In this document: piece after piece, positions 26,126 through 34,317 of the stretch
Layout of the letters: each line of letters starts with the position of its first letter
Numbering within the stretch: the stretch's first letter is position 1
NCBI RefSeq assembly: GCF_007744075.1
Contig: NZ_CP036266.1
Coordinates: 558,001-622,000, forward strand
From: Gimesia chilikensis
GTDB lineage: Bacteria > Planctomycetota > Planctomycetia > Planctomycetales > Planctomycetaceae
DNA: 64,000 nt
Direction: 5' to 3'
Notes under the pieces: model-generated
What the model was told of the DNA's origin: nothing
What the model saw: the letters and a program-made list of their open reading frames with translations, nothing else
Databases searched by the model: none
Made by a program: the position numbers and the translations under genes

Positions 26126-28270
26126 TCAGTCAGCGACGAAATAATCTTTCAGCAGACGAAAGACACGAGTAGCCCGTTTTTGGAAGACTTCAGGCTGTTT
26201 GATCCAGCCCAGGGGAGTCATTCTGATCATGACTTCCACGCGGGGTGTTGCATTTCGTGAGCCAGAAGTGGATTTCCGGGTGGCATTATCAAAGACCAGT
26301 TCCACCTCGATCGGGCGGCGGTCATCCGTTTTTCCCCAGAAGGGAAGTAGCCCGGCTTTGCCCAGACGCATGACAGCTCGATTCGGATTGACTTCGGTGA
26401 GGCGGGCATCATTGTCATTGACGAAGCCTCCGAGCTTGTAAACTACAATATCGGAGGAGATGAGGGCGCTGAAGGAGCTCTCAAAGACCATTTTGCCTGC
26501 ATTGGATTGGGCAGGAGCAACAACTTCAGGTGCTGCTCCCGACATCTGATCCTCACAGGTCAGGGAGCAGACCCGATTACGTCCTGTTTCTTTCGCCTGG
26601 TAGAGGGCATTGTCGGCCCGATGGAACAGGCTTTCCAGGGAGTCACCAGACTCCAACTGTGCAACGCCAAAAGAGGCGGTAATGCGGTTGTTGTTGAGAT
26701 TTTCCAGTTTCAGATTGTTAACCGCCAGTCGCAGGCGTTCTGCTTTTTGCCGTGCATGTTCCAGATCGGTTTCCGGGCAGAGAATGACAAACTCTTCACC
26801 CCCGTAGCGCCCCACCAGTTCTCCGGAATAGGTTTCATGCTGAAACAGACGGGCCAGTTCAATGAGCACTTCATCGCCAACCGCATGCCCATAAGTGTCG
26901 TTAATGTTTTTAAAGTGATCGGCGTCGATGAAAATAATGCTTAAAGGAGCTGTGTTCTGGTTCTGGCTGGCCTGGTTCAGCATGATTGCCAGCTGTGTTT
27001 CCAGTTCTCCCCGGTTGGCAACGGACGTCAGTGCATCCTGGCTGGCGGCCATTTTCAACTGGTTGAATTCCTGAGGGCGCTTCAGGCTCCGTGACAGATC
27101 ACGAAAGATCTCCGCTACGCCAACCAGGCGGCTATCTTCCCCGAACATGGGGACGGATTGAACTTCGATCTGAATCAGCCGGCCATCCGGTCGTTTCAGC
27201 ATTAGTTCCGTGGTCATTGATTTACCACTGGCGATGACCCGGTTCATAGTGTGCTCGGATGAGGCGAGCATCGTTCCATCCTGATTCGTCACCGGGACGC
27301 TGTGATTGGTCCAGGAGTTGCCCAGCATGTCGCCGGCTCGCAGGTTAGTCAGTTGTTCCAGACCCGGGCTGAATAACACAAACTGGAAATCCGAGTTGAC
27401 GATATAAAAGCCGTCGTAAAGGCTTTCGATCTGAAACAGGTAGGAAAAAATATTACTGATCAGATTCGCTTCCGCGATCTCCTGCTCAGTCAGTGGCTTC
27501 GGCTGAAAGTTTCGGTTGACCTCCTGAATGGCTTCGTGGAAGGTTTCCCGTTCGGTCTGTTCCCAGCGGGACAGGGCACAGATGATGTTGCCATCGAACT
27601 GAGTGCCTGCGGCCCCCATCAGGATCGACATGATGTCTTCGTGTTTCTTCCCAGTTCGATAGACCTGATCGGTGGCCAGTGAATCATAGGCATCAGCGAT
27701 CGCCAGGATGCGTGCCCCCTGATGAACGTCACTGCCGATACATTGATATCCATTGGTCGCCCCGCTGAAGTGAAAGCGGGTTTGCGAGAGGATCGTCAAC
27801 ACTTCATGGTCGGTGCGACAGGCCTGTAGCACATCGAGACCGATGTGGTGGTAATGCGACATCAGTTCGATTTCATCTGATGTCAGCTTACCCGGCTTGA
27901 AAATGATGTGGTCGGGGACGCCGATTTTCCCAATATCGTGTAGCAGGGCGGCTACTTCCAGGCGTTTCAGGTGGATACCTTCCCAACCCAGATTGTTGGC
28001 AATCCCTTTGGCCAGGAAAGCGACCCGTCGACAATGACCGAGTGTGACAGCATCACGTGCCTGCAGCGCAGTCAACAGTTTGCGCAGGTGTTTACGGCAG
28101 ATGACCTGATCGATATCGTCCGTATGTTGTGTATTGAGTGCCAGTTCATCGGATTCGGCCGAGAATGCAACCAACTCCCTCAGGATCTGTGAAGAGCCCA
28201 TATGATAGCTGCCATGCACAGACTGCTGCTGTGGCACGGTTTGACTGTTGGCTATCAGGGAACTATTCAT
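26126..28270 (-). CDS. HD-GYP-like / PAS / GGDEF signalling protein
   Basis: A 714-residue cytoplasmic multidomain protein. Residues ~60-270 form an HD-GYP-type phosphodiesterase-like domain: the HD pair is intact (LLHDIGKIGVPD), as is RILAIADAYDSLATDQVYR, but the GYP loop is altered to NGYQ and the usual HHE before it is missing. Residues ~290-420 read as a PAS sensor (YIVNSDFQFVLFSPGLEQL, GRLIQIEVQSVPMFGEDSRLVGVAEIFRDLS). Residues ~430-590 are a GGDEF diguanylate cyclase (IIFIDADHFKNINDTYGHAVGDEVL, VGRYGGEEFVILCPE) with an active-type GGEEF and no RxxD inhibitory site. A ~110-residue C-terminal domain is unassigned. It probably makes c-di-GMP while the HD-GYP half is regulatory or degenerate. 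Confidence 0.85.
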   Translation of the reverse strand: MNSSLIANSQTVPQQQSVHGSYHMGSSQILRELVAFSAESDELALNTQHTDDIDQVICRKHLRKLLTALQARDAVTLGHCRRVAFLAKGIANNLGWEGIHLKRLEVAALLHDIGKIGVPDHIIFKPGKLTSDEIELMSHYHHIGLDVLQACRTDHEVLTILSQTRFHFSGATNGYQCIGSDVHQGARILAIADAYDSLATDQVYRTGKKHEDIMSILMGAAGTQFDGNIICALSRWEQTERETFHEAIQEVNRNFQPKPLTEQEIAEANLISNIFSYLFQIESLYDGFYIVNSDFQFVLFSPGLEQLTNLRAGDMLGNSWTNHSVPVTNQDGTMLASSEHTMNRVIASGKSMTTELMLKRPDGRLIQIEVQSVPMFGEDSRLVGVAEIFRDLSRSLKRPQEFNQLKMAASQDALTSVANRGELETQLAIMLNQASQNQNTAPLSIIFIDADHFKNINDTYGHAVGDEVLIELARLFQHETYSGELVGRYGGEEFVILCPETDLEHARQKAERLRLAVNNLKLENLNNNRITASFGVAQLESGDSLESLFHRADNALYQAKETGRNRVCSLTCEDQMSGAAPEVVAPAQSNAGKMVFESSFSALISSDIVVYKLGGFVNDNDARLTEVNPNRAVMRLGKAGLLPFWGKTDDRRPIEVELVFDNATRKSTSGSRNATPRVEVMIRMTPLGWIKQPEVFQKRATRVFRLLKDYFVAD

Positions 28271-28664
28271 CGGAAAACCTTGACGAGATTACAACCCGAG
28301 ACAGGTACTGCCCGAACTGGTCTGGCGCAAATTTGAATTTCAATGCTCTTTAAACAGACATTTGCCTGATGTATTTCATCGTCACCCGCATTGAGCACTG
28401 GAGTAACTTGCATTCCGGGGAAACCGATTCAGGCAGTTTGGTCTGTTTTCAGAGCATAACGGTCATCGCGATGATAGAGATACATCTGAATGACTACCTA
28501 AAGCTAGGTCGCGTTACGAAGATGTCAAATTGCAACATAACTCTGTAAGGATGGATCGCTGGCAAGTGTTAGAGATTGTCTGTGTAGAACGCCTGGCGGG
28601 AATGGAGTGGTTCTGCTGGCCGTAACGGCTGTGCCGCCTTTACAGGAGCGGACCGCAGGTGAGA
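28271..28664. other. Intergenic region upstream of the HD-GYP/GGDEF gene
   Basis: About 394 bp between the iclR stop and the start of the signalling gene, both on the minus strand. It presumably contains the promoter of the signalling gene. I found no long open frame with coding character and no strong terminator hairpin with T-tract after iclR. Confidence 0.45.
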
Positions 28665-29465
28665 TCAGGTATTGAAGGTGAGCGTGACCTGAGTTGCCCG
28701 CGACTGGACGATATCCCCCAGCGATTCGTATTCGTCCTGGGGAATACGTTCTGCGGGACCAGTGATTGTGAATGCAGCTATAGCAATGCCGTTACGGTCC
28801 AGGATAGGAGCAGCCACACAGCGAATCCCGGAGAGCCCTTCTTCGTGATCCAGGGCGTAGCCCCGTTTGCGAATCCGGTCCAGCTCGTTCAGGAAGGCCC
28901 GTTTCGAGGTGATGGTGTGCGGGGTGAAACGTTTAAAGCGGATGCGGTTCACCAGATCTTCGCGTTCGTTTTCCGGAAGAAAAGCAGCGATAGCTTTGCC
29001 CGGAGCACAACTGTAACAGGGAGCCCGGGCACCGATCTCGGCGGAATATTTAAACGGATGCCGTGCCAGCAGCTGTTCCAGAATCACAATTTCCGTATCG
29101 ATCAGACAGCAGAGCTGTGTCGTTTCTCCGGTGAGATCACGTAATTCCCGCATGGGGCCAATCGCGCATTCCGATAAAGGGCGATCCTGGACACTGGGGG
29201 GAATCAACTGCAGGAAGCGATTGGTCAGATAGTATTTTTTGGAAGCGACGTCGCGGGAAAGGTATCCCATTTCTTCCAGTGCTTTCCCAATCCGCAGCAG
29301 CGATGCCTGGGGAACAGAGAGTTCCTCGCTGAGTTCGCTGAGCGTGCAGCCGTGCGAGTGCTTCGCCAGATATTCGAGCAGGGCGATGCCCCGTTGCAGG
29401 CTGGGGGAGGCGGCAGCCGCCGATTTCTGATTTGTATCGGGAGCGGGCATTGTTGTTGACTTCAT
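28665..29465 (-). CDS. IclR-family transcriptional regulator
   Basis: A 266-residue IclR-type regulator. The N-terminal winged helix spans roughly residues 20-80 (SLQRGIALLEYLAKHSHGCTLSELSEELSVPQASLLRIGKALEEMGYLSR); the C-terminal effector domain includes CVSAP-like CYSCAPGKAIAAFLP, FTPHTITSKRAFLNELDRIRKRGYALDHEEGLSGIRCVAAPI and AAFTITGPAERIP. I use the ATG at 29465; the in-frame TTG at 29483 would add six residues but lies inside the predicted transcription start region. The gene is divergent from the DUF1549/DUF1553-DUF1501 pair. Two short palindromes cover its promoter and start codon, suggesting autoregulation and control of the neighbours. The effector is unknown. Confidence 0.9.
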   Translation of the reverse strand: MKSTTMPAPDTNQKSAAAASPSLQRGIALLEYLAKHSHGCTLSELSEELSVPQASLLRIGKALEEMGYLSRDVASKKYYLTNRFLQLIPPSVQDRPLSECAIGPMRELRDLTGETTQLCCLIDTEIVILEQLLARHPFKYSAEIGARAPCYSCAPGKAIAAFLPENEREDLVNRIRFKRFTPHTITSKRAFLNELDRIRKRGYALDHEEGLSGIRCVAAPILDRNGIAIAAFTITGPAERIPQDEYESLGDIVQSRATQVTLTFNT

Positions 29466-29491
29466 ATATGAAATAGGTTTCAATAGTGAAA
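29461..29491. promoter_or_regulatory. Tandem palindromes, candidate IclR operator
   Basis: TTCATATATGAA (29461-29472) and TTTCAATAGTGAAA (29478-29491) share the form TTCA-N4-TGAA, with centres 18 bp apart, close to two helical turns. One covers the iclR start codon, the other the predicted transcription start point. They are good candidates for autoregulatory operator sites also acting on the divergent operon. Confidence 0.6.
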
Positions 29492-29492
29492 T

Positions 29493-29521
29493 ATATTAAA
29501 GGGGCGAGATTAAGGTGTCAA
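29493..29521 (-). promoter_or_regulatory. Predicted iclR promoter (TTGACA-17-TAATAT)
   Basis: On the minus strand a consensus -35 TTGACA (29521-29516) is followed after 17 bp by TAATAT (29498-29493). The predicted transcription start, about 29486, falls inside the second palindrome, leaving a leader of about 21 nt before the ATG at 29465. Confidence 0.65.
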
Positions 29522-29597
29522 GCACTTTGGGATCGGTTTAAGATTGAAGTTATCGAATCAACACTCCTTTCGAACGGCAGCAGAAAGCAGCTCTGAT

Positions 29598-32500
29598 ATG
29601 CACGCAGGCGAGAAAGTATGGGTGGCGCTGACGTTGTTCCTCGGGTTAGCTTTACCGGGACTCAGCAGGGCAGACGATCTCTTTGAAACACCTGAGCGTA
29701 TGCAGGCGGACTTTGACCGTGTGATCGCTCCGTTGATTGCTGGTCACTGCCTGGACTGTCATGCGGGACTGGATCCCAAAGCGGGGCTGAATCTTTCCCG
29801 CCGCGATTTGACTTTCCAGGGAGGCGAAACGGGAGCTGCGGTGAAGGCAGGTAAGCCGGATGAGAGTCTGCTCTGGCAATACATCGAATCGGATGCGATG
29901 CCCCCCGAACATCCCCTGTCTGCGGAAGAGAAGCAGTTGTTCCGCCGCTGGATTGCAGCAGGCGCGCCGTGGGGCACAGATCCCATAGATGCCTTCAGTA
30001 AGACAACGGAAAAGCGGGCCGGTTACGACTGGTGGTCGCTGCAGGCTCTGCAAAAACCAAAAGTACCCGTTGCGACGGGTGAGCGCGAACACTGGGGCAA
30101 GAATCCCATCGATGCCTTCGTCTTGCGGCGGCTGAAAGAGCATGGCCTGCAGCCGCGTGCTGAAGCGGATCGTCGTGCTTTGATTCGTCGGCTGTATTAT
30201 TCCGTGATTGGTCTGCCTCCGGAACCGGAAGAGGTGGAAGCGTTCGTCGATGATAACTCGGCTGACGCGTATGAGAAGATTATCGATCGCCTGCTGGCAT
30301 CGCCACATTACGGCGAGCACTGGGCGCGACACTGGCTGGACGTGGTTCGATTTGGTGAAAGCAACGGGTTTGAACGGGATCAGCCACGTGAGAATGCCTG
30401 GCATTACCGGAACTGGGTGATTCAGGCTCTGAATAAAGATTTGCCCTACGATCAGTTCGTCAGGCTGCAGTTAGCCGGTGATCTGCTCAAGCCCGACAAC
30501 CCCGGAGCGGTCAAGGCGACCGGTTTCCTGGTGGCGGGCCCCCATGATGTCGTGATTCCACAAAGCACATTGATGCGGGCAACGATGAAACAGGACGAAC
30601 TGGAAGATATCGTCGGCGTGACGGCGCAGACATTCCTTGGGTTGACCGTAAACTGTGCCCGCTGTCACGATCATAAATTCGACCCCATCGGTCAGCAGGA
30701 GTATTACCAGTTTGCCGCAGCGCTGTCTGGCGTCGTCCATGGAGAGCGGAATCTGCCCGATCCAGCCTATAATCGAGCTCAACAAGCTCTCGCCCAGAAA
30801 GAGAAGACACTGAGAGAAGTCCAAGGACAACTCTTCCAACTGGAGACGGTTGCCCGAAAACGTGTACTGGCGAAACGCAATGAAGGGCGGGACACAACGG
30901 AAGCATCGCTGGTATCCTCTCCTGTCGCTGCCTGGGATTTTCGCAAAGGGACAGACGATCTGGTGGGAGGTCTCTCGGGGACGTTGCACGGTTCTGCAAA
31001 GCAGACGCCTGAGGGACTGGTGCTCGACGGTAACCGTTCCTTTTTGAAAACAGACCCCCTGCCTGAAGTTCTGGGGGAAAAGACGCTGGAAGCCTGGGTG
31101 AAACTTTCGGATCTGCAGCAGCGAGGTGGAGGCGTCCTGAGCGTACAGACAACCGATGGTAATATTTTCGATGCGATTGTGTTTGGCGAGCAGCAGCCGG
31201 GACACTGGCTGGCGGGGAGCGATCATTTTAATCGCACAAAGTCATTCCAGGGCCCCGAAGAGAAGACCGCTTCAGAAAAAGAGGTGCAGGTTGCCCTGGT
31301 GTATGCCGCGGATGGGACTATCACTGCTTATCGTAATGGAGCCGTTTACGGGAGTGGTTACCGCTCCAAAGGTTTGCAGACATTTCCCGCTGGGAAGACA
31401 GAAGTCCTCTTCGGTTTACGCCATGGTTCTCCGGGGGGGAATCGACTGCTCAAAGGCGTGGTCAGTCAGGCACGCCTGTATGATCGGGCGTTAACGCAGG
31501 AAGAAATTCAGGCTTCTGCCCGCTGGGGAGGCGTCTTCTTTTCTCAAGAAGAACTGCAGGCGACTCTGAATGAAACACAGCGGCAACAATGGCAGGAACT
31601 GCGTCGACAGCGTACCGGTCTGCAGGCAGAAATCAAAAAGCTGCAGGCCGTGCAGCCAGTAAAGGTCTATGCCGCTTTGTCCCGCGATCCGGGAGTCTCA
31701 CACTTGCTCAGGCGAGGAAGTGTGGCGGCACCAGCGGGTGTCGTTCAACCGGGGGGACTGCAGGCGATTGAGGGGCTGGATGGTAATCTGCAACTGGCCG
31801 CTGACAGTTCGGATCAGGAACGCCGCCTGAAATTTGCCAACTGGGTGACCGATGCCCGCAATCCGCTGTTTGCACGAGTAATTGTGAATCGGATCTGGCA
31901 TTATCATTTCGGTCAGGGGTTGGTGAATACACCGAATGATTTCGGCTTCAATGGCGGACGCTGCAGTCATCCCGAACTACTCGACTGGCTGGCGATTCAG
32001 TTAAAAGAAAATGGCTGGAGCCTGAAATCGCTGCAGCGTGAGATACTGCTCTCGGCAACGTTTCGTCAGTCCTCAGAGGTTGATTCGCAGGCAATGCAGG
32101 TAGATGCCGACAACCGCTGGTTATGGCGGAAAAGTCCGCAACGGATTGAAGCGGAGTCAATTCGTGATTCGATCCTGAAAGTCGCGGGCAAATTGAATCC
32201 TGAAGTCGGGGGCCGCGGTTACCAGGACGTCAAATCGTATTTCTTCAAGGGGACCCAGTTCTATGAACCACTGGATCCCGTGGGTGAAGAATTTAATCGC
32301 AGGTCGATCTATCGATTTTCTGCACGCGGGGGACGGCATCCGCTGCTGGAAACGTTCGACTGTCCCGATCCTTCTACGACCACTCCCGATCGGGCATCGA
32401 CAACCACGCCTCTGCAGGCACTGGCATTGATGAATGATTCCTTTGTGTTACGGATGTCGGATCATCTGGCCGCGCGGGTTAAGCAGCGCTCAAGTGACAA

Positions 32501-32657
32501 CACCGGGCAGCAGGTGATTGAACTCTTTGAGTTGGTTTATCAGCGGCCGCCAAGACCGGAAGAAGCAGCGGTGTCACGTGAGTTTGTTTCTCAACATGGT
32601 CTGTCCGCCTTATGTCGGGTGCTGCTGAACAGTAACGAATTTTTATATGTGAATTGA
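29598..32657 (+). CDS. Planctomycete cytochrome c / DUF1549-LamG-DUF1553 secreted protein
   Basis: A 1019-residue exported protein of the planctomycete-specific PSCyt/PSD1 family. The ATG at 29598 gives a signal peptide (VWVALTLFLGLALPGLSRA); a TTG at 29544 would add 18 residues. A CxxCH motif (CLDCH, residues 51-55) marks the planctomycete cytochrome C domain. DUF1549 follows (NPIDAFVLRRLKEHGL, HYGEHWARHWLDVVRFGES, QLAGDLL) with a second CxxCH (NCARCHDHKFDPI). An inserted LamG/concanavalin-like jelly roll occupies about residues 440-650 (AWDFRKGTDDL, LEAWVKLSDL, RLYDRALTQEEI). DUF1553 closes the protein (NPLFARVIVNRIWHYHFGQGLV, GGRHPLLETFDCPD, ALALMNDSFV). Its role is unproven; carbohydrate or sulfated-polysaccharide use is often proposed. 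The DUF1501 partner follows after 7 bp. Confidence 0.9.
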   Translation: MHAGEKVWVALTLFLGLALPGLSRADDLFETPERMQADFDRVIAPLIAGHCLDCHAGLDPKAGLNLSRRDLTFQGGETGAAVKAGKPDESLLWQYIESDAMPPEHPLSAEEKQLFRRWIAAGAPWGTDPIDAFSKTTEKRAGYDWWSLQALQKPKVPVATGEREHWGKNPIDAFVLRRLKEHGLQPRAEADRRALIRRLYYSVIGLPPEPEEVEAFVDDNSADAYEKIIDRLLASPHYGEHWARHWLDVVRFGESNGFERDQPRENAWHYRNWVIQALNKDLPYDQFVRLQLAGDLLKPDNPGAVKATGFLVAGPHDVVIPQSTLMRATMKQDELEDIVGVTAQTFLGLTVNCARCHDHKFDPIGQQEYYQFAAALSGVVHGERNLPDPAYNRAQQALAQKEKTLREVQGQLFQLETVARKRVLAKRNEGRDTTEASLVSSPVAAWDFRKGTDDLVGGLSGTLHGSAKQTPEGLVLDGNRSFLKTDPLPEVLGEKTLEAWVKLSDLQQRGGGVLSVQTTDGNIFDAIVFGEQQPGHWLAGSDHFNRTKSFQGPEEKTASEKEVQVALVYAADGTITAYRNGAVYGSGYRSKGLQTFPAGKTEVLFGLRHGSPGGNRLLKGVVSQARLYDRALTQEEIQASARWGGVFFSQEELQATLNETQRQQWQELRRQRTGLQAEIKKLQAVQPVKVYAALSRDPGVSHLLRRGSVAAPAGVVQPGGLQAIEGLDGNLQLAADSSDQERRLKFANWVTDARNPLFARVIVNRIWHYHFGQGLVNTPNDFGFNGGRCSHPELLDWLAIQLKENGWSLKSLQREILLSATFRQSSEVDSQAMQVDADNRWLWRKSPQRIEAESIRDSILKVAGKLNPEVGGRGYQDVKSYFFKGTQFYEPLDPVGEEFNRRSIYRFSARGGRHPLLETFDCPDPSTTTPDRASTTTPLQALALMNDSFVLRMSDHLAARVKQRSSDNTGQQVIELFELVYQRPPRPEEAAVSREFVSQHGLSALCRVLLNSNEFLYVN

Positions 32658-32664
32658 AACTGCC

Positions 32665-34143
32665 ATGTCATTTGCAGAGCCACAGCAGAAGAATATGAAA
32701 TTCTCTCTCGAAAACGAATTATTGTCCCGACGTGATTTCTTTTCCTGGGCCGGGACCGGACTGGCGGGGACCGCACTGATGGATCTGTTACTTCGTCAGC
32801 AGTCTGTACGTGGCGCAACACCGAAGCAAGCTACGGTTCCGGTACCGCATTTTTCGCCGCGAGTGAAACGGGTGGTCCATATCTGTCTGATCGGCGGGTT
32901 GAGTCATCTGGATTCGTTTGACTATAAACCTTCGCTCAAAAAACTGCATGGCAAGGAAATGCCGACCGACAAGAAGCCCGAGACGTTTTTCGGCAAAGTG
33001 GGTCTGTTGCGAAAGAACGATTTTGAGTTTCAACAGCGCGGCGAAAGCGGTCTGTGGATTTCCGAGTTGTTCCCGCACATCGCGGCACAGGCGGATGAAT
33101 TAACGCTAATCCGCTCGATGAAAGCAGATTCCGCCAATCATACCCCCGCCACATTTCAGGAAAACACCGGGTTTCGACTCAACGGTTTTCCGGTGCTGGG
33201 TGCCTGGTTGTCTTATGGACTTGGTTGCGAGACCGATGAACTGCCCTCTTATGTCGTGCTGCCGGATGTCCGCGGCTATCCCGCTGCGGGAACGATTAAC
33301 TGGTCCAACGGTTTCCTCCCGGCTCAGCACCAGGGGGTTCCATTTCAGAGCGAAGGCCCCGCCATTCGGGATCTGTTTCCTGAACGGCAGATTTCTGAGC
33401 AGACCGAACTGGCCAGTCGACAATTGTTGAACCGTTTCAATCAGGCTCACCTCGAACGCGCTGGTGCCAACAGTGACCTGGAAGCCCGGATCCGCAGCCA
33501 CGTTCTGGCTGCAAAAATGCAGCTGGCCGTACCGCGGGTGACTGATCTTTCAGGGGAGACTGCCGCGACCCGGGGGATGTACGGCTTTGACCGGGAGGAA
33601 ACCGCTCCCTTTGCCCGCAACTGTCTGCTGGCCCGGCGTCTGCTGGAGCAGGGGGTGCGTTTCGTGCAGCTCTTTTCGGGAGGCCCTTTTGGTTCTCCCC
33701 GCATTAACTGGGACGGGCATGAGGATGTAAAGCGGAATCATCTGCGGGAAGCGACCCGTATCGATCAGCCTGTAGCGGGGCTATTGAAGGATTTACGTCA
33801 ACGGGGGATGCTGGAAGACACGCTGGTACTGTTCTCGACTGAATTTGGCCGGACGCCTTTCACGCAGTCAGCTTCAAACACGGTGGGCACAGGCCGCGAT
33901 CATAATATGAATGGTTTCTCGGTCTGGATGGCAGGCGGTGGTCTCAAACATGGGATCAGCTATGGAGCCACCGACGAATTCGGTTGGAAATCGGTCGAGA
34001 AAGTTGTTCCCTGGCACGATTATCATGCCACCGTGCTGCATCTGCTGGGCATCGATCACACCCGGCTGACCTGGTATCACAACGGGATCGAACGTCGGCT
34101 GACCAATGTGCACGGCGAAGTGCTTCATGAAATTCTGGCCTGA
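32665..34143 (+). CDS. DUF1501 protein (Tat-exported, sulfatase-like fold)
   Basis: A 492-residue DUF1501 protein, the regular partner of DUF1549/DUF1553 proteins in planctomycetes; the pair is just 7 bp apart here. The N-terminus has a twin-arginine export signal (LLSRRDFFSWAGTGLAGTALMDLLL). The domain resembles the alkaline phosphatase/sulfatase fold: HICLIGGLSHLDSFDYKP at the start, NWDGHEDVKRNH, DTLVLFSTEFGRTPFTQ, GRDHNMNGFSVWMAGGG and HDYHATVLHLLGIDH toward the C-terminus. Whether it is an enzyme is not established. The divergent IclR regulator probably controls it. Alternative internal starts exist (ATG at 32695). Confidence 0.9.
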   Translation: MSFAEPQQKNMKFSLENELLSRRDFFSWAGTGLAGTALMDLLLRQQSVRGATPKQATVPVPHFSPRVKRVVHICLIGGLSHLDSFDYKPSLKKLHGKEMPTDKKPETFFGKVGLLRKNDFEFQQRGESGLWISELFPHIAAQADELTLIRSMKADSANHTPATFQENTGFRLNGFPVLGAWLSYGLGCETDELPSYVVLPDVRGYPAAGTINWSNGFLPAQHQGVPFQSEGPAIRDLFPERQISEQTELASRQLLNRFNQAHLERAGANSDLEARIRSHVLAAKMQLAVPRVTDLSGETAATRGMYGFDREETAPFARNCLLARRLLEQGVRFVQLFSGGPFGSPRINWDGHEDVKRNHLREATRIDQPVAGLLKDLRQRGMLEDTLVLFSTEFGRTPFTQSASNTVGTGRDHNMNGFSVWMAGGGLKHGISYGATDEFGWKSVEKVVPWHDYHATVLHLLGIDHTRLTWYHNGIERRLTNVHGEVLHEILA

Positions 34144-34201
34144 TTTTCATCTGTTTTTATCGATTCTCTTGCGAACCAGCTGATTTTTTCAGGAACTTAT
34201 T

Positions 34202-34312
34202 TTGTGTGCATGGACGGATCGACTAGAATAGCTATAGTGTGTTTTCGTGATCGGCATCGAGGAGGGCGCTTACTTCTGTCTGATTGACATTAACGTCCTG
34301 TCTGAATAATTA
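34202..34312 (+). promoter_or_regulatory. Candidate promoters for the NDH-2 gene
   Basis: Two possibilities. TTGACA (34284-34289) and TAATTA (34307-34312), 17 bp apart, would start transcription at about the ATG (34318), giving a leaderless mRNA. TTGTGT (34202-34207) and TAGAAT (34224-34229), 16 bp apart, would give a leader of about 80 nt. No clear Shine-Dalgarno site precedes the ATG. Confidence 0.4.
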
Positions 34313-34317
34313 CTGAG

